Of a stretch of DNA of 64,000 bases, positions 42,502 through 53,310 are shown one piece after another. The translations under genes and the position numbers were made by a program. The notes under the pieces are model-generated. The model searched no databases. It saw nothing but the letters and a program-made list of their open reading frames with translations, and was not told the DNA's origin. This DNA comes from Megamerina dolium. Taxonomy: Eukaryota > Arthropoda > Insecta > Diptera > Megamerinidae. The stretch covers positions 31,561,195-31,625,194 of the forward strand of contig OY978530.1 of assembly GCA_963854835.1 (NCBI GenBank), in the 5' to 3' direction. Every line of letters starts with the position of its first letter. Position 1 is the stretch's first letter.

Positions 42502-43490
42502 AAATTGGTTGCATGCATCTTCCACAGGATAGTAGCTGACAATATATTTCCATTTCGCTGTGATTCCTTTCAGCATACAAAATAGCATTTTCGTTGCGAT
42601 TGAAAACCCGTTATAATGTCAGTGCTGTTCGACCTCATCCATTATTAAATAACATAATCGGGCTTCTTCCGGCATGCATTTCTTAAATTCGACCAAACTT
42701 CTTATCACATTGCCGTCCATTCCAGGATGTACGATTTTATTAAGGCTTGATCGTAGCAATGTGCTCTTATGAGGCATATGAAAACCTAATTGCGTTTTCA
42801 AAAATTCATAAGTTCATCTTCTCTTCATCAGTATATTTTTGAATTTTTGGTCCACAGATCATACTTGCAAATAATCTGGCGTATTTCGAAGCATCCTTAT
42901 CTATAATCAACATGTTCTCTGGCAGGTCAGTTACACTCTTTCGTAATTTTTTTTTTATTTGCTCCTGTTTTTTAATTTTTTTCTCGTATTCGTGCAATTG
43001 ACGTTGATACATTTTAATTTGTTCCGCATGTTTTAATTCCAAATCTTCGCTTTCCACCGATGATGATGGCTCACATTCATGTTTGGAGTTCTCTGCCTCC
43101 TCATAAATTGTGCAAGGTGTTAAACTTTTACACAGAATCTCCATCATTTTATAGTCTTGCACAGAGATATCCTCCTCATTGCTGCTGTTGCGTGTTGCCA
43201 TCGGTTGAGCACATGTTTTCGTAACTGTGGTCATTTTCCAAACAGAACCAGAATCGGTACTACCCTCATCGTCATTGCTGTGCTGGTGTTCGTTTGAACC
43301 CAAATTAAATTTGGGACATGCACGAATTAATCCATTTTCTTTCCTTTTTTGTTACAAATTTGCATCCATCGTAATCTTTCCACGTCATCTTTAGGGAATG
43401 AAAACATTTTAGTCCCTTTTCCTGATTTGCAGCTTCTAACACAACAGTAACGTCCTTATTGATACCGAGTAATTCCTGCATTATTGTATC
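42502..43490 (-). pseudogene. P-like transposase, THAP and coiled-coil block
   Basis: From ~43465: YCCVRSCKSGKGTKMFSFPK and DVERLRWMQICNKKGKKMD, a THAP-type zinc-finger start, with a break. Then open 43303-42806: acidic linker and Glu/Lys-rich coiled coil (ELKHAEQIKMYQRQLHEYEK). Then 42801-42619: FHMPHKSTLLRSSLNKIVHP. Then LFCMLKGITAKWKYIVSYYP up to the SINE. The order THAP, coiled coil, catalytic core is that of P transposase. Confidence 0.75.
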
Positions 43491-43519
43491 TCGGAGGATC
43501 TTCGTGACCTAAGTATATA

Positions 43520-44808
43520 AAGGGTTATCCATTTTGCGGTTTCAAAAGTAAATGTAAATAAAACACATATAAAATATTTTTTATCATGATATTTCTTTTT
43601 TATTATAAAGTTTGAATGTTGACATTATGTGTGAAATACTGCATCATTTAAATGACCACCACGCGAATTGCTGCAAGGATCGATTCTTTTGAGGTAATTT
43701 TCGACCACTTTTTGACACATATTGGGCGGTATCTCAGCCATAACGTGACGAATGTTGGTTTTTAGGTGCTCAAGAGTTAAAGGTTTATCTGCATAAACAC
43801 GGTCTTTCGCGTAGCCCCACAAAAAAAAGTCAAGCGGTGTCAAATCGCATGATCTTGGTGGCCACTTGATATCGCCACGACGAGAAATTACGCGGCCAGA
43901 AAATTTCTTCTCGCTCGAGTTGTATGGCATGTGGCACCGTCTTGTTGAAACCACATATTCTCTAAGTCGTATTCTTCAATAGCAGGCAAAAAACAGTCGG
44001 TTATCATATGACTATAACGCTCTGAATTGACGGTGACAGTCGTTCCATCGTCGTTTTCGAAGAAGTAAGGTCCAATCACACCTCCGGACCAAAAAGCGCA
44101 CCAAGCAGTGACTTTTTGTGGATGTAGTGTCCTCTCTTCAATTACTTGAGGATTCTCAGAACCCCAAATACGACAATTTTGTTTGTTAACATACCCACCG
44201 AGTGAGAAATGTGCTTCGTCGCTGAAGAAAATTTTGTTCGAAGAATCGCCGTCCACAGCCTGTTGTTCAAGCACCCATTCGACGTATCTACGACGTTGTG
44301 AATGGTCAGCTGGCTTCAGTTGTTGTATGAGCTGGATTTTATATAAATGTAGGTGTAGATCCAAATGCAAAATACGCCACAATGTACCGTAAGACAGTCC
44401 TAATTCCTGAGAACGACGAGGAATCGACACATACGGGTCTTCGGCAACACTTTCACTTACAGCAGCGATATTTTCGGTGGTACGAGCGAAACGATGATGC
44501 ACAGGCCTTACAATATCTGTAACCGATCCAGTCTCTTCATATTTCTTCACAATTTTGCCAATTGCTTGCGTAGTTGGACGATTATGTAAACCATAATCTC
44601 CTCTTAAAGCACGATATGTGGCTGTGGCAGAATCATCATTTTTGTAGTAGGTTTTTACAATTTTAATGCGTTGTGCGATAGTTAAGCGATCCATCTTCGC
44701 AAATGTCAGACTTTGAACTGAAAAAGAAAGAAATTGTTTTAACAACTCAGTTTGACAGATGTCGAATTCTAGCCCTATACTTTTGAAACCGCGAAATGGA
44801 TAACCCTT
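43520..44808 (-). mobile_element. rosa-like mariner, copy 2, both ends intact
   Basis: 1289 bp, AAGGGTTATCCATTTTGCGG / inverted AAGGGTTATCCATTTCGCGG, with TA on each side (43518-43519, 44809-44810). Confidence 0.9.
43625..44694 (-). pseudogene. rosa-like mariner transposase, frameshifted
   Basis: Starts MDRLTIAQRIKIVKTYYKND at ~44694 and is open to ~43900 (HTH domain, FSDEAHFSLGG, MWFQQDGATCHTTRA). A deletion of 16-20 bp, removing the MALLQ segment, shifts frame there. The rest (43940-43625) has GRVISRRGDIKWPPRSCDLT and PLDFFLWGY. Counting across the lesion with copy 1 as guide gives 41 residues between the last two Asp. Confidence 0.85.
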
Positions 44809-44960
44809 TATTTTTAAGAAGTAAAAACAAATTTTTTTTATATATATTTTGTACGTATATTCAAAAATAATGTGTAAAAGAAGCAATTGTTAATGAATAT
44901 TATTGAATTTTAAATGATTATTTTATCGAAATATAAATCGATTACATTGATTATGACAGA

Positions 44961-44977
44961 CCCCACGTTGGGCGCCA
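44961..44977 (-). promoter_or_regulatory. Orphan tRNA-Lys-type primer-binding site
   Basis: Minus strand TGGCGCCCAACGTGGGG, complementary to the tRNA-Lys 3' end. On its right the plus strand starts TGTTATAATTTGCG, fitting an LTR end in minus orientation (..TATAACA). No coding part of such an element was found. Confidence 0.5.
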
Positions 44978-44978
44978 T

Positions 44979-45820
44979 TGTTATAATTTGCGTACTCTAT
45001 TGCTTCTTCAAATCATAATGCCATCTGTAAAAATACCATTATTATTATCCACGACACCAATATGTCCGTATGTCAATTCAGTCTTCGTCCATGTACATCC
45101 ATGTCTGTCCACAACTAGGTACACATATATACGTATATGTATGTACTCATTGCAACACACACACACATGCACACAGAGTAATATACTCGGTGTTGCAACA
45201 CTACAAACAAAACAATGGCAGGCTTTTATTTTATTTGGGCGCCATTATTGTTCATCCATTATAATGCACTCACAGTGGCCTTGCACCAGCTGGCTAGGGT
45301 ACTCAGGGCGTAGTCCTCAACCCGCCACTGAGAGGCAATGGATGAACTATTGCCCACCATCATAGTGGACATGGGTACTCAAACCGATAGTAAACCATGA
45401 CAAAACAACAACCGCATACACAAATATCAACAACAAGACATATTCCCCTAACGTCACGCTCCACCAGGCATGCCTATTGTGTGCTCCCTCCCTTCCTGGA
45501 TTGACCACGCACGCCTACAAAATCGTGGACAACCCCCACAACGTACCGGAACTGGAAGTTCAGCGTACATCCATTTCCTTTCCATGATTCACCCTAATGT
45601 GGGAATTTTAAGCACTCATACTTAACTAACAACAGTAAAAATTAAACATTATAAAATAGATTTTGAATTTATTACAACAAAATTATAACCGATTACTAAT
45701 ATTAATATTAAAGAATAAACTTATATAAAAGAAAATAAATATAAAAAAAATATAACGAAACAAAGCGAGGAAAAGTAAGATAAATCGCAATAAAAAAAAA
45801 ACTTAATAACTAATGTGACA
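44979..45820. other. Possible LTR remnant and unassigned sequence
   Basis: If 44961 is a genuine primer site, an LTR in minus orientation should start here; its far end was not recognised. The open frame 44988-45365 (+) is not convincing as protein. 45600-45820 is very A/T-rich. Confidence 0.3.
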
Positions 45821-45821
45821 T

Positions 45822-46790
45822 TATGTGTGAAATCCTACATCATTTAAACGACCACCACGCGAATTGTTGCAAGCATCGATTCTTTTGAGGTAATTTTCGA
45901 CCACTTTTTGACACATATTAGGCGGTATCTCAGCCATAACGTGACGAATGTTGGTTTTTAGGCTCAGGCAAAAAACAGTCGGTTATCATATGACCATAAC
46001 GCTCTGAATTGACGGTGACAGTCGTTCCATCGTCGTTTTCGAAGAAGTAAGGTCCAATCACACCTCCGGACCAAAGAGCGCACCAAGCAGTGACTTTTTG
46101 TGGATGTAGTGGCCTCTCTTCAATTACTTGAGGATTTTTAGAACCCCAAATACGACAATTTTGTTTGTTAACATACCCACCGAGTGAGAAATGTGCTTCG
46201 TCGCTGAAGAAAATTTTGTTCGAAAAATCGCCGTCCACCGCCTGTTGTTCAAGCACCCATTCGACGTATCTACGACGTTGTGAATGGTCAGCTGGCTTCA
46301 GTTGTTGTGTGGGCTGGATTTTATATGAATGTAGGTGTAGATCCAAATGCAAAATACGCCACAATGTACCGTAAGACAGTCCTAATTCCTGAGAACGACG
46401 AGGAATCGACACATACGGGTCTTCGGCAACACTTTCACTTACAGCAGCGATATTTTCAGTCGTACGAGCGAAACGATGATGCACAGGCCTTACAATATCT
46501 GTAACCGATCCAGTCTCTTCATATTTCTTCACAATTTTGCCAATTGCTTGCGTAGTTGGACGATTATGTAAACCATAATCTCCTCTTAAAGCACGATATG
46601 TGGCTGTGGCAGAATCATCATTTTTGTAGTAGGTTTTTACAATTTTAATGCGTTGTGCGATAGTTAAGCGATCCATCTTCGCAAATGTCAGACTTTGAAC
46701 TGAAAAAGAAAGAAATTGTTTTAACAACTCAGTTTGACAGATGTCGAATTCTAGCCCTATACTTTTGAAACCGCGAAATGGATAACCCTT
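45822..46790 (-). mobile_element. rosa-like mariner, copy 3, internally deleted
   Basis: The right inverted end is intact with TA (46791-46792); the left terminus is lost. A ~240-bp internal deletion at 45962 joins the GTTGGTTTTTAGG segment to CAGGCAAAAAACAG, removing the third catalytic Asp. An open N-terminal part runs 46676-45930. Confidence 0.85.
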
Positions 46791-46792
46791 TA

Positions 46793-47215
46793 TATAAAAA
46801 AATCAAATGAAAAAAGTATATGTATATATATATGTATATGACTAGATGTAAAGATGCGGAAAATTTGCGTCGCGCTTACGCACGCAGAGTTGAAAATTGG
46901 GGGAAACACAAAAAAATCAGTATTCCGAAATAAATCGTCAACAAAAAAATACAAAACGCATACACCCTAATTATACCCTTCCTACTGAGCTCAATTGGTG
47001 GTTATAGGGGAATGCCTCCACTTGCACCACTTAATGTGCAAACGCCCGATATTCGCAATTACTACAACAAACCAAAACTTTCCCCCTCAACTCACTCACT
47101 TGCGACTCGAACGCACGCAACGCACGAAAAGAAAAACCAAACTGTTATCATCGGTTCCGACGGAAACCGGAATTTTCACTTAACGGAATTTTCCGCTACA
47201 CCAAAAATTATATCT
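46793..47215. other. Unassigned sequence with a weak ORF
   Basis: A plus-strand frame from 47012 begins MPPLAPLNVQTPDIRNYYNK and runs into the TA repeat. It has no recognised domain. Confidence 0.3.
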
Positions 47216-47216
47216 A

Positions 47217-47367
<151 letters not shown>

Positions 47368-47721
47368 CATAATACAAAAAAAATATATAATATATAATTA
47401 AAACGATATTTGCCCCAAACAGAAACTTGAATCCTCTATACCAAATCACCAAAAAAAAACGAACATCGCTATGGCAACCCCGACATTTTTGGTTCCACAC
47501 GTCCACCATTGGAAAACTCGTCTGTTTTTGTTCTTTTATAGAGCAGCGTATTAAATATTTATGTGTTTAAATGGACAAATTACGTCCAGACGCGGTATTC
47601 AAGGAGGAAAATGTGTTCATCCGTGTACGCGTAATCGTCTAACGTGCGTAATTTTTATATAAATTCCTCCAAAGTGCGTGTGCTGAATCAATAAATGTAA
47701 AATGTGTGTGGTGCCTCTAAA

Positions 47722-49019
47722 ATGTTGCTCGAACGCTTACACGTGGCGAAAAGATACTGCTGCACAAAAATATTGTATTCAGCACCTTTACTTTATCACG
47801 CAACAGGAACCTCAGCTGTAGCTCAGTGGTTAGTGTGTTCGCCTTCTGATCTGTAGGTCGTGGTTCAATCCCCGGCTGATACATAACAAATTTAATATCG
47901 ATAAGATTTTTCTTTCGAATGGTACCCACCTGTAGGTAAGCAATTTTCAATTATTCCGACAGTAACAACTTGCCATGAAAAAGCTTCTTAAAGAACTCTG
48001 TGACAAAGCTCAGAAAAAGTGAAGTCACAAGTGTTCTGCCGTTCGGAACCGGCTAAAATAAGTAGGTCCCTTCTAATATTGTCCAAAATTTAAGACGCAC
48101 AACAGTAATGGAAGAGAAGCTCGGCCAATGAGCCCTTTGGGGCTTTATGTGCCACATATTTATTTTATTTTTTTTTAGGAACCTCATTCAGCCTGGGTAA
48201 GTGATTTTGTACTCCACAATATACATTTATTTGTCTTACAGGGAGTTGTACATACACACGCACTATGAGCTGAATCGATAACACGTTCACTAATAGTTGA
48301 GCTGTTGCATGTACGCCTATACTAGGAGCAGCTCTTTTTTTGCTGCTGCTTTTCACTAGCGATGTCTACGGACCACTATCCAGCAGGTACTTCTTCAGTT
48401 CACGCGCTGGCTCCTCCACAGACTCCACAGGTACGTACACACATATATCGCCTTACACCAAATAATCACACGACATTAAATTGCATTGTCAATTGATTTG
48501 AACACCAATAATCTTTTTTTCACTGTTTCCGGTCATAAACACACGCACTCATTACTGGACCAACTTCGCCAACGTCTTCGCAGAATCAAAAAAAAATGTT
48601 AACTCATCCTCCGTTAGCAACGGGCTCCCCTAATATACCCTCGGCGGCACGCGAAAAACCATTCCTTGCTGTTACAAACAGACATACCAGACTACCGGTT
48701 TGTTCCGACGAAGGACGACATTTTCCGTCGATAAACGGTGGGCATCTCACACATCTACAACTTCATCAATATACCGCAGTCGCTGAGCAACGTCAGCGTA
48801 AGTACTTTTGTACAATCATGTTAAGTAACATAGACATATAATTTAACATCTTTATACATGTTATCAACAGTTTTGCTTATGTTATTAACAGTTTTGCATA
48901 AGTTGTTTTCTCCATTATGCAAATCTATACACACATATCCATGTTACCCACCATTTCATATGTCTAATTTTCTTTTCTTTGTTTTTTTCTTTTTCTTTAC
49001 AGAAATAAATGGACGATAG
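47722..49019 (+). CDS. Candidate four-exon small protein, exon 1 disrupted by a SINE
   Basis: Inferred exons: 47722-47814 continued at 48187-48196 (either side of the SINE plus one target-duplication copy), 48360-48430, 48584-48797, 49003-49019. Donors GG|GTAAGT, CAG|GTACGT and AGC|GTAAGT; acceptors CACTAG, TTCGCAG and a strong TTTCTTTACAG. Introns are 163, 153 and 205 bp. The frame stays open across all three junctions (phases 1, 0, 1) and ends TAG, for ~134 residues without the SINE. An in-frame TAA lies at 47698. The product is rich in Ser, Thr, Pro and His, ends QINGR and matches no family I recognise. The SINE (with stops) would disrupt this allele. It could be a decayed retroelement gene or a host gene. 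Confidence 0.4.
47815..48176 (+). mobile_element. tRNA-derived SINE, full length
   Basis: 362 bp with duplication AGGAACCTCA (47805-47814, 48177-48186). A box TAGCTCAGTGG (47819-47829), B box GGTTCAATCCC (47862-47872), T-rich tail. Confidence 0.93.
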
Positions 49020-49650
49020 ACCACACGCAACACAATTTAAAAATGTATATTCAAAAAATTTATATTTCTCTATATATGTTTCATAAGGCAAAAATCCTCA
49101 AGATATTAAAGAAAAAGTGTTTTCTTGATTTGCTTTATACATTTGTGTGTTTGTGCATTCATACACCCAGATTTTATGTAAATATGTGTACAATATATAA
49201 TATTTACAATAAGTCACGTTTATATAAATATAATATGCGCGGAATGGCACGATGTTTTGAATTAAGAACCGAATTCGAATTGATCGGTCGATCGTCGCAC
49301 GAGAGGCGAATAGACACTTTATGCTTATGCTGAATTTATGCGGAGAGTCAGGGTGTGTTTATTTAACTTAACTTATATTTTTCTTCCCTTCAGGGACCAA
49401 CCATATGACTTGTCTAAAGGGATTTAGACAGACGCCTTCTGTTCCTTAAACCATACTGGAAGTGTCGGCTGCATACTTTGGTTTTTGTATTAATACGATC
49501 ACTAGCGATTTGGAGGTTTGTACAGCACTTTTCTAGAATGTTCTTTTTTTGTGGAAAACTGTAGAGCACAACAGATTGTTCACTGGCTTTTTCACTACAG
49601 CCTCTAACAATGCACTTTTTGTATCATTCATTTTTTACCACTGTCAATGT
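49020..49650. other. No identifiable feature
   Basis: AT-rich with no recognised coding or repeat signature. It could be 3' UTR of the candidate gene ending at 49019. Confidence 0.35.
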
Positions 49651-49654
49651 TTTC

Positions 49655-50005
49655 CTGTAAATATCGAACTTTTGCCTTTAAAACTATATTTCTCTAATTT
49701 TTGTCTTTAACACTGTATTTGTGTACTTTTTATCTTGAACTTTTGCCTTTAAAACTATATTTCTCTAATTTTTGTCTTTAACATTGTATTTGTGTACTTT
49801 TTTATCTTGAACACTGTATTTCTGTTTTATATATATTTCTTTAATTATGTACTTTTTGAATTCAACACTATTTCTGTATTATTTCTTTCTTGCATAAGTA
49901 CTTTTTGAATTTTTTACGTACTTTTGAATCTAACACTATTTTGTAATTTTTGTCTCTATCACTGTATTTGTGTACTTTTTGTATCGAACAATGTATTTCT
50001 GTATT
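49655..50005. repeat. Degenerate AT-rich minisatellite, left part
   Basis: Two near-identical ~67-bp units start at ~49670 and ~49737 (GAACTTTTGCCTTTAAAACT, then TTTCTCTAATTTTTGTCTTT). More diverged units follow. Similar units (TTTGTCTCTAGCACTGTAT) resume after E3 at 53752-53850, so E3 split the array. Confidence 0.7.
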
Positions 50006-50009
50006 ATAT

Positions 50010-50446
50010 TGTTACGTTTTTATTCTGTGAACGTTTAATTCTATTTGAATTACCTTGTTCGATCACTGGATTCTGTTAATGATAACTGCAACACTTATTT
50101 TATACAACTATATACAGCAACAATTTATTTAATAAACTCTATTTACAATCAACTCTGTTTATAATCAACTATTTACAATAACACTTTAATGTACTAGCAA
50201 CTTTTGCCTCTGTATAGATGTTTGCACATTCACGTTCGGAATTCGATTGATTTCAATTCTCAACACTGGCTCTATTTATACTCTGTTGGCAACACCCCAG
50301 AATCTTCCTTTATCGAGATTCTTCTCTTCCTTTCTCGTTGGCTTGTTCTGGTTATCGCTTATTTCTTTTTGTTGACATTCGTTTCGATGCTGCCAATAGA
50401 GTCAGTCACAATAGTGATGAGTAATCAACTATCGATACTCGTTACA
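50010..50446 (-). repeat. E3 3' LTR
   Basis: 437 bp, starting TGTTACG on the plus strand. The polypurine region (minus strand AAGAGGAGGGCAG) abuts it at 50447. Confidence 0.88.
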
Positions 50447-50484
50447 CTGCCCTCCTCTTAACCTTGTTCGTCCCGAACAAGTTT

Positions 50485-52746
50485 TTATACTTCCCCTCGA
50501 TATGGCGCAAGTCGCTCCAAGTGCACTACTTTAAACTTTGCTCTTTTATTCCAGGCACGTTGAATGCGATACACTACGTCATTTATCTTTGCTATAATCT
50601 CATATGGTCCTTCCCAATGAGTCTGTAGTTTAGGAGACAGGCCTTTCTTTCGTTGTGGATTATGAAGCATTACAAGCTCTCCTTCATAGAACCCTTTTGA
50701 ATTTGCTTTCAAGTCATACCTGGCCTTCATCTTATCGCTTATCATCTGCGACCGCTCTCTGATGAACCGATGTACTTCATCCAACTGTTCCCGCTTTTCG
50801 CTAGTATAATTACCTTCGGCTGATCTCGTTGGTGTTACGACTCCAAATTTTAAATCAGCTGGCAGTCTTAACTCGTTTCCAAAAATTGCCATTGCCGGTG
50901 TAGTAGCCGTCGTATCATGTTGTGCGCATCGATATGCCATGAGGAACATTGGTATATGTACATCCCAGTCTCTTTGGTATTTATCTACGACTTTTCTCAA
51001 ATATTCCTCCAAGGTACGGTTAAATCGTTCTACCATGCCATCAGATTGTGGATGCAAAGGTGTTGTACGAGTTTTGTATATACCCAGCATACGGCATATC
51101 TCTTGGAATACAACTGATTCGAAATTTCGACCTTGGTCTGAGTGTAACTCCATCGGTACACCAAAACGAGTAACCCATTGGTTGACGAATACATCCGCAA
51201 CTGTACTAGCTTCCTGATTTGGAATGGGGTATACTTCAGGCCATTTACTGAAGTAATCTATAACCACCAGAACATACTTGTTTCCTGCGTTGCTTATTGG
51301 AAATGGTCCAGCTATATCCATAGCAATTCGCTCGAATGGAGCACCCACGGTGTATTGGTGCATCTTACCTCGACTTTTCTTAGTGGGACCTTTGGCCATT
51401 GCACATTGCTTACACTTCCGAATCCAATCAGCGACATGGTCATGACATCCAACCCAATAAAATCGTTTCTTTATTTTCTCGACGGTTTTGGTGATTCCCA
51501 AATGCCCTCCACTGGAGGCATTGTGATACTCAGCTATCACTTCATTTATTCTTGCCTTGGGTACCACTAGCAGATCATAAGTGATTTTTCCATCTTCACT
51601 TTCCCATGTTCGGAATAAACATCCGTCTCGTAAGTGCAGGCTTTGCCACTGCGCCCAGTATGCCTTTGCTATTGGACTCTCATTAGCCATTTCTTGCCAA
51701 TCTGGACGTATGCCCTGCTCCTTGTATTTCATGATCTTTGAGAGATCTGGGTCGTTCCGTTGATCTTCTTGAACTCGTTCGGTGGTCCATGACTCTTCCG
51801 ACAATACATTCGTAAGACGTAGGTTAACAATGTGATTCTGGTTTCTTTCCCGAGAACAATGTTTACTATCTACGGTGCAAGTACGATGATATGGAGTAAC
51901 AGCTTTACCACGATGAATGACATCACGATCTTCCTTTCGTTGTCCTGGTGAATTCGATCTTTGTTGCTTGCGTCGTAGCCGACAATTACGCGCCATGTGT
52001 CCTCTTCGATGGCATATGAAGCACTTACCGGTAAATTTATTTTTGTGTTGATTCCTTGTTCTTCCTTCAGGCTGCGCTACAGATTTGAATGCCTGACACA
52101 CTGCTTCAACCAGATCTGCTGTTTCTGTTTCTAGTTGGCGTACCCGTGGCATTGGTCGACACATCAAACTGGCAGCTTCAAACGTCAATGCACTACTGAC
52201 TGTTTCGGCATAAGTATTCCTGGGTGACATGACTAGGGCACGCTTTGTCTCTCCATCACGTATGCCATCTATGAATGCCTCTATTTTTATTTTTTCGACG
52301 AACTCTTCCGAATTACCGGAGAACGCTAGATGACATAAGCGCTCAATATCGGAAGCGAATTCCTGAAGGCTCTCATTACTCCGTTGCACTCGCGATCTCA
52401 ATTCCACTCGATGTAATTGACTCTTGTATTCATTTCCATATTTTCGCTGGAGTGTGTCCATCAGTGACTGATAGCTACCACGATCTTTCTCTGGAATCAT
52501 CTGTAACACCTCGGAAGCATTACCTTTTAATGCGACTATTAAAGCAGCAGTCTTGTCGCTATCATCCCATTGATTCTTCGACGCTGTTGTCTCGAATTGA
52601 AGCTTGAAGATATTGAATGGCGTGCTTCCGTCAAATGTTGGTGACTTTAGTTTGATTGTACTTGAATCTCTAATCACTGATGTGGCTGGTCCATTTATTT
52701 TTAGTTGATTGAGTTCGTGCTGTAATTTCTTCCCAGTCGTCGACAT
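50485..52746 (-). CDS. Gag-integrase fusion ORF, no RT
   Basis: A 753-codon uninterrupted frame. Residues ~1-220 are the Gag capsid-like domain; one CCHC knuckle (CFICHRRGHMARNC) near 245-260; ~35 residues later the post-RNase H tether (CTVDSKHCSRERN); integrase zinc finger (HNASSGGH..CKQC); catalytic D477, D537, E573 with 59 and 35 residues between; C-terminal domain with HWEGPYEIIAKINDVVYRI. No DTG protease, YxDD or RNase H motif exists. All integrase residues are intact. The natural start should be the gag ATG at 53281, in another frame because of a frameshift near 52740. The same layout is found in E1 and E2. Confidence 0.92.
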   Translation of the reverse strand: MSTTGKKLQHELNQLKINGPATSVIRDSSTIKLKSPTFDGSTPFNIFKLQFETTASKNQWDDSDKTAALIVALKGNASEVLQMIPEKDRGSYQSLMDTLQRKYGNEYKSQLHRVELRSRVQRSNESLQEFASDIERLCHLAFSGNSEEFVEKIKIEAFIDGIRDGETKRALVMSPRNTYAETVSSALTFEAASLMCRPMPRVRQLETETADLVEAVCQAFKSVAQPEGRTRNQHKNKFTGKCFICHRRGHMARNCRLRRKQQRSNSPGQRKEDRDVIHRGKAVTPYHRTCTVDSKHCSRERNQNHIVNLRLTNVLSEESWTTERVQEDQRNDPDLSKIMKYKEQGIRPDWQEMANESPIAKAYWAQWQSLHLRDGCLFRTWESEDGKITYDLLVVPKARINEVIAEYHNASSGGHLGITKTVEKIKKRFYWVGCHDHVADWIRKCKQCAMAKGPTKKSRGKMHQYTVGAPFERIAMDIAGPFPISNAGNKYVLVVIDYFSKWPEVYPIPNQEASTVADVFVNQWVTRFGVPMELHSDQGRNFESVVFQEICRMLGIYKTRTTPLHPQSDGMVERFNRTLEEYLRKVVDKYQRDWDVHIPMFLMAYRCAQHDTTATTPAMAIFGNELRLPADLKFGVVTPTRSAEGNYTSEKREQLDEVHRFIRERSQMISDKMKARYDLKANSKGFYEGELVMLHNPQRKKGLSPKLQTHWEGPYEIIAKINDVVYRIQRAWNKRAKFKVVHLERLAPYRGEV

Positions 52747-53281
52747 GTTCCTTCAGCTTATCATCCAACTCATCCACGTGTTCTTTCAGCTCTGTGACTT
52801 TGTCATTAATAGCTCCGGAAATTTCCTGAAATCTAAGTTCAATTCCTTTTTGTAGATTTTCGATGACGTGTTCTTGGCGAGCCGAATGTTCTTGAAACTT
52901 GTAGTCAATTGTTTTCTGGAATTCTCCCATAGCGTTTTCTTGACGTACCGAATGTTCTTGAAACTTGGAGTCAATGCGAGACGCATTTTCTTGTAACTTC
53001 GCATTAATTCCTTGCAGTTGCTGCTGCTGTTGTTGCATCATGGATTTCATGAAATCCATGAGTTGACCACTCGAATCTATTTTGCTCTCTTCCTCAGCGT
53101 GCACAACTGCTTGTATATCGGCTTCCTCGAAGAACTCATGTTCTTCTACATTAATTCCCTTAGCCTCCATAGCTTGCCTCAGCCTCACCAGCAGTTCCGC
53201 CTTTGCACCTGATGACGATAGATTCATCTCTACTAACAGCTTTTTAAGCTGGTCCACTTTTAGTTGGTCAATTTTCACCAT
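52670..53281 (-). CDS. gag: E3 Gag N-terminus (SAP-like motif and coiled coil)
   Basis: Starts MVKIDQLKVDQLKKLLVEMN with the SAP-like motif at 5-40, a Gln-rich stretch (QQQQQL), then a long coiled coil of KFQEHSARQE-type repeats to ~185. The last ~20 codons are out of frame: relative to E2 a short deletion after LKEHVDD shifts the reading, and Gag continues in the 52746 frame. Confidence 0.85.
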   Translation of the reverse strand: MVKIDQLKVDQLKKLLVEMNLSSSGAKAELLVRLRQAMEAKGINVEEHEFFEEADIQAVVHAEEESKIDSSGQLMDFMKSMMQQQQQQLQGINAKLQENASRIDSKFQEHSVRQENAMGEFQKTIDYKFQEHSARQEHVIENLQKGIELRFQEISGAINDKVTELKEHVDELDDKLKEHVDDWEEITARTQSTKNKWTSHISD

Positions 53282-53310
53282 CTTTACAGAATCCCACTTC
53301 TGACACCAAT

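Noticed and set aside
44988..45365. 125-codon ORF as a secreted protein (hydrophobic start)
   Set aside because: Lies in a probable LTR remnant; no conserved pattern beyond low complexity.
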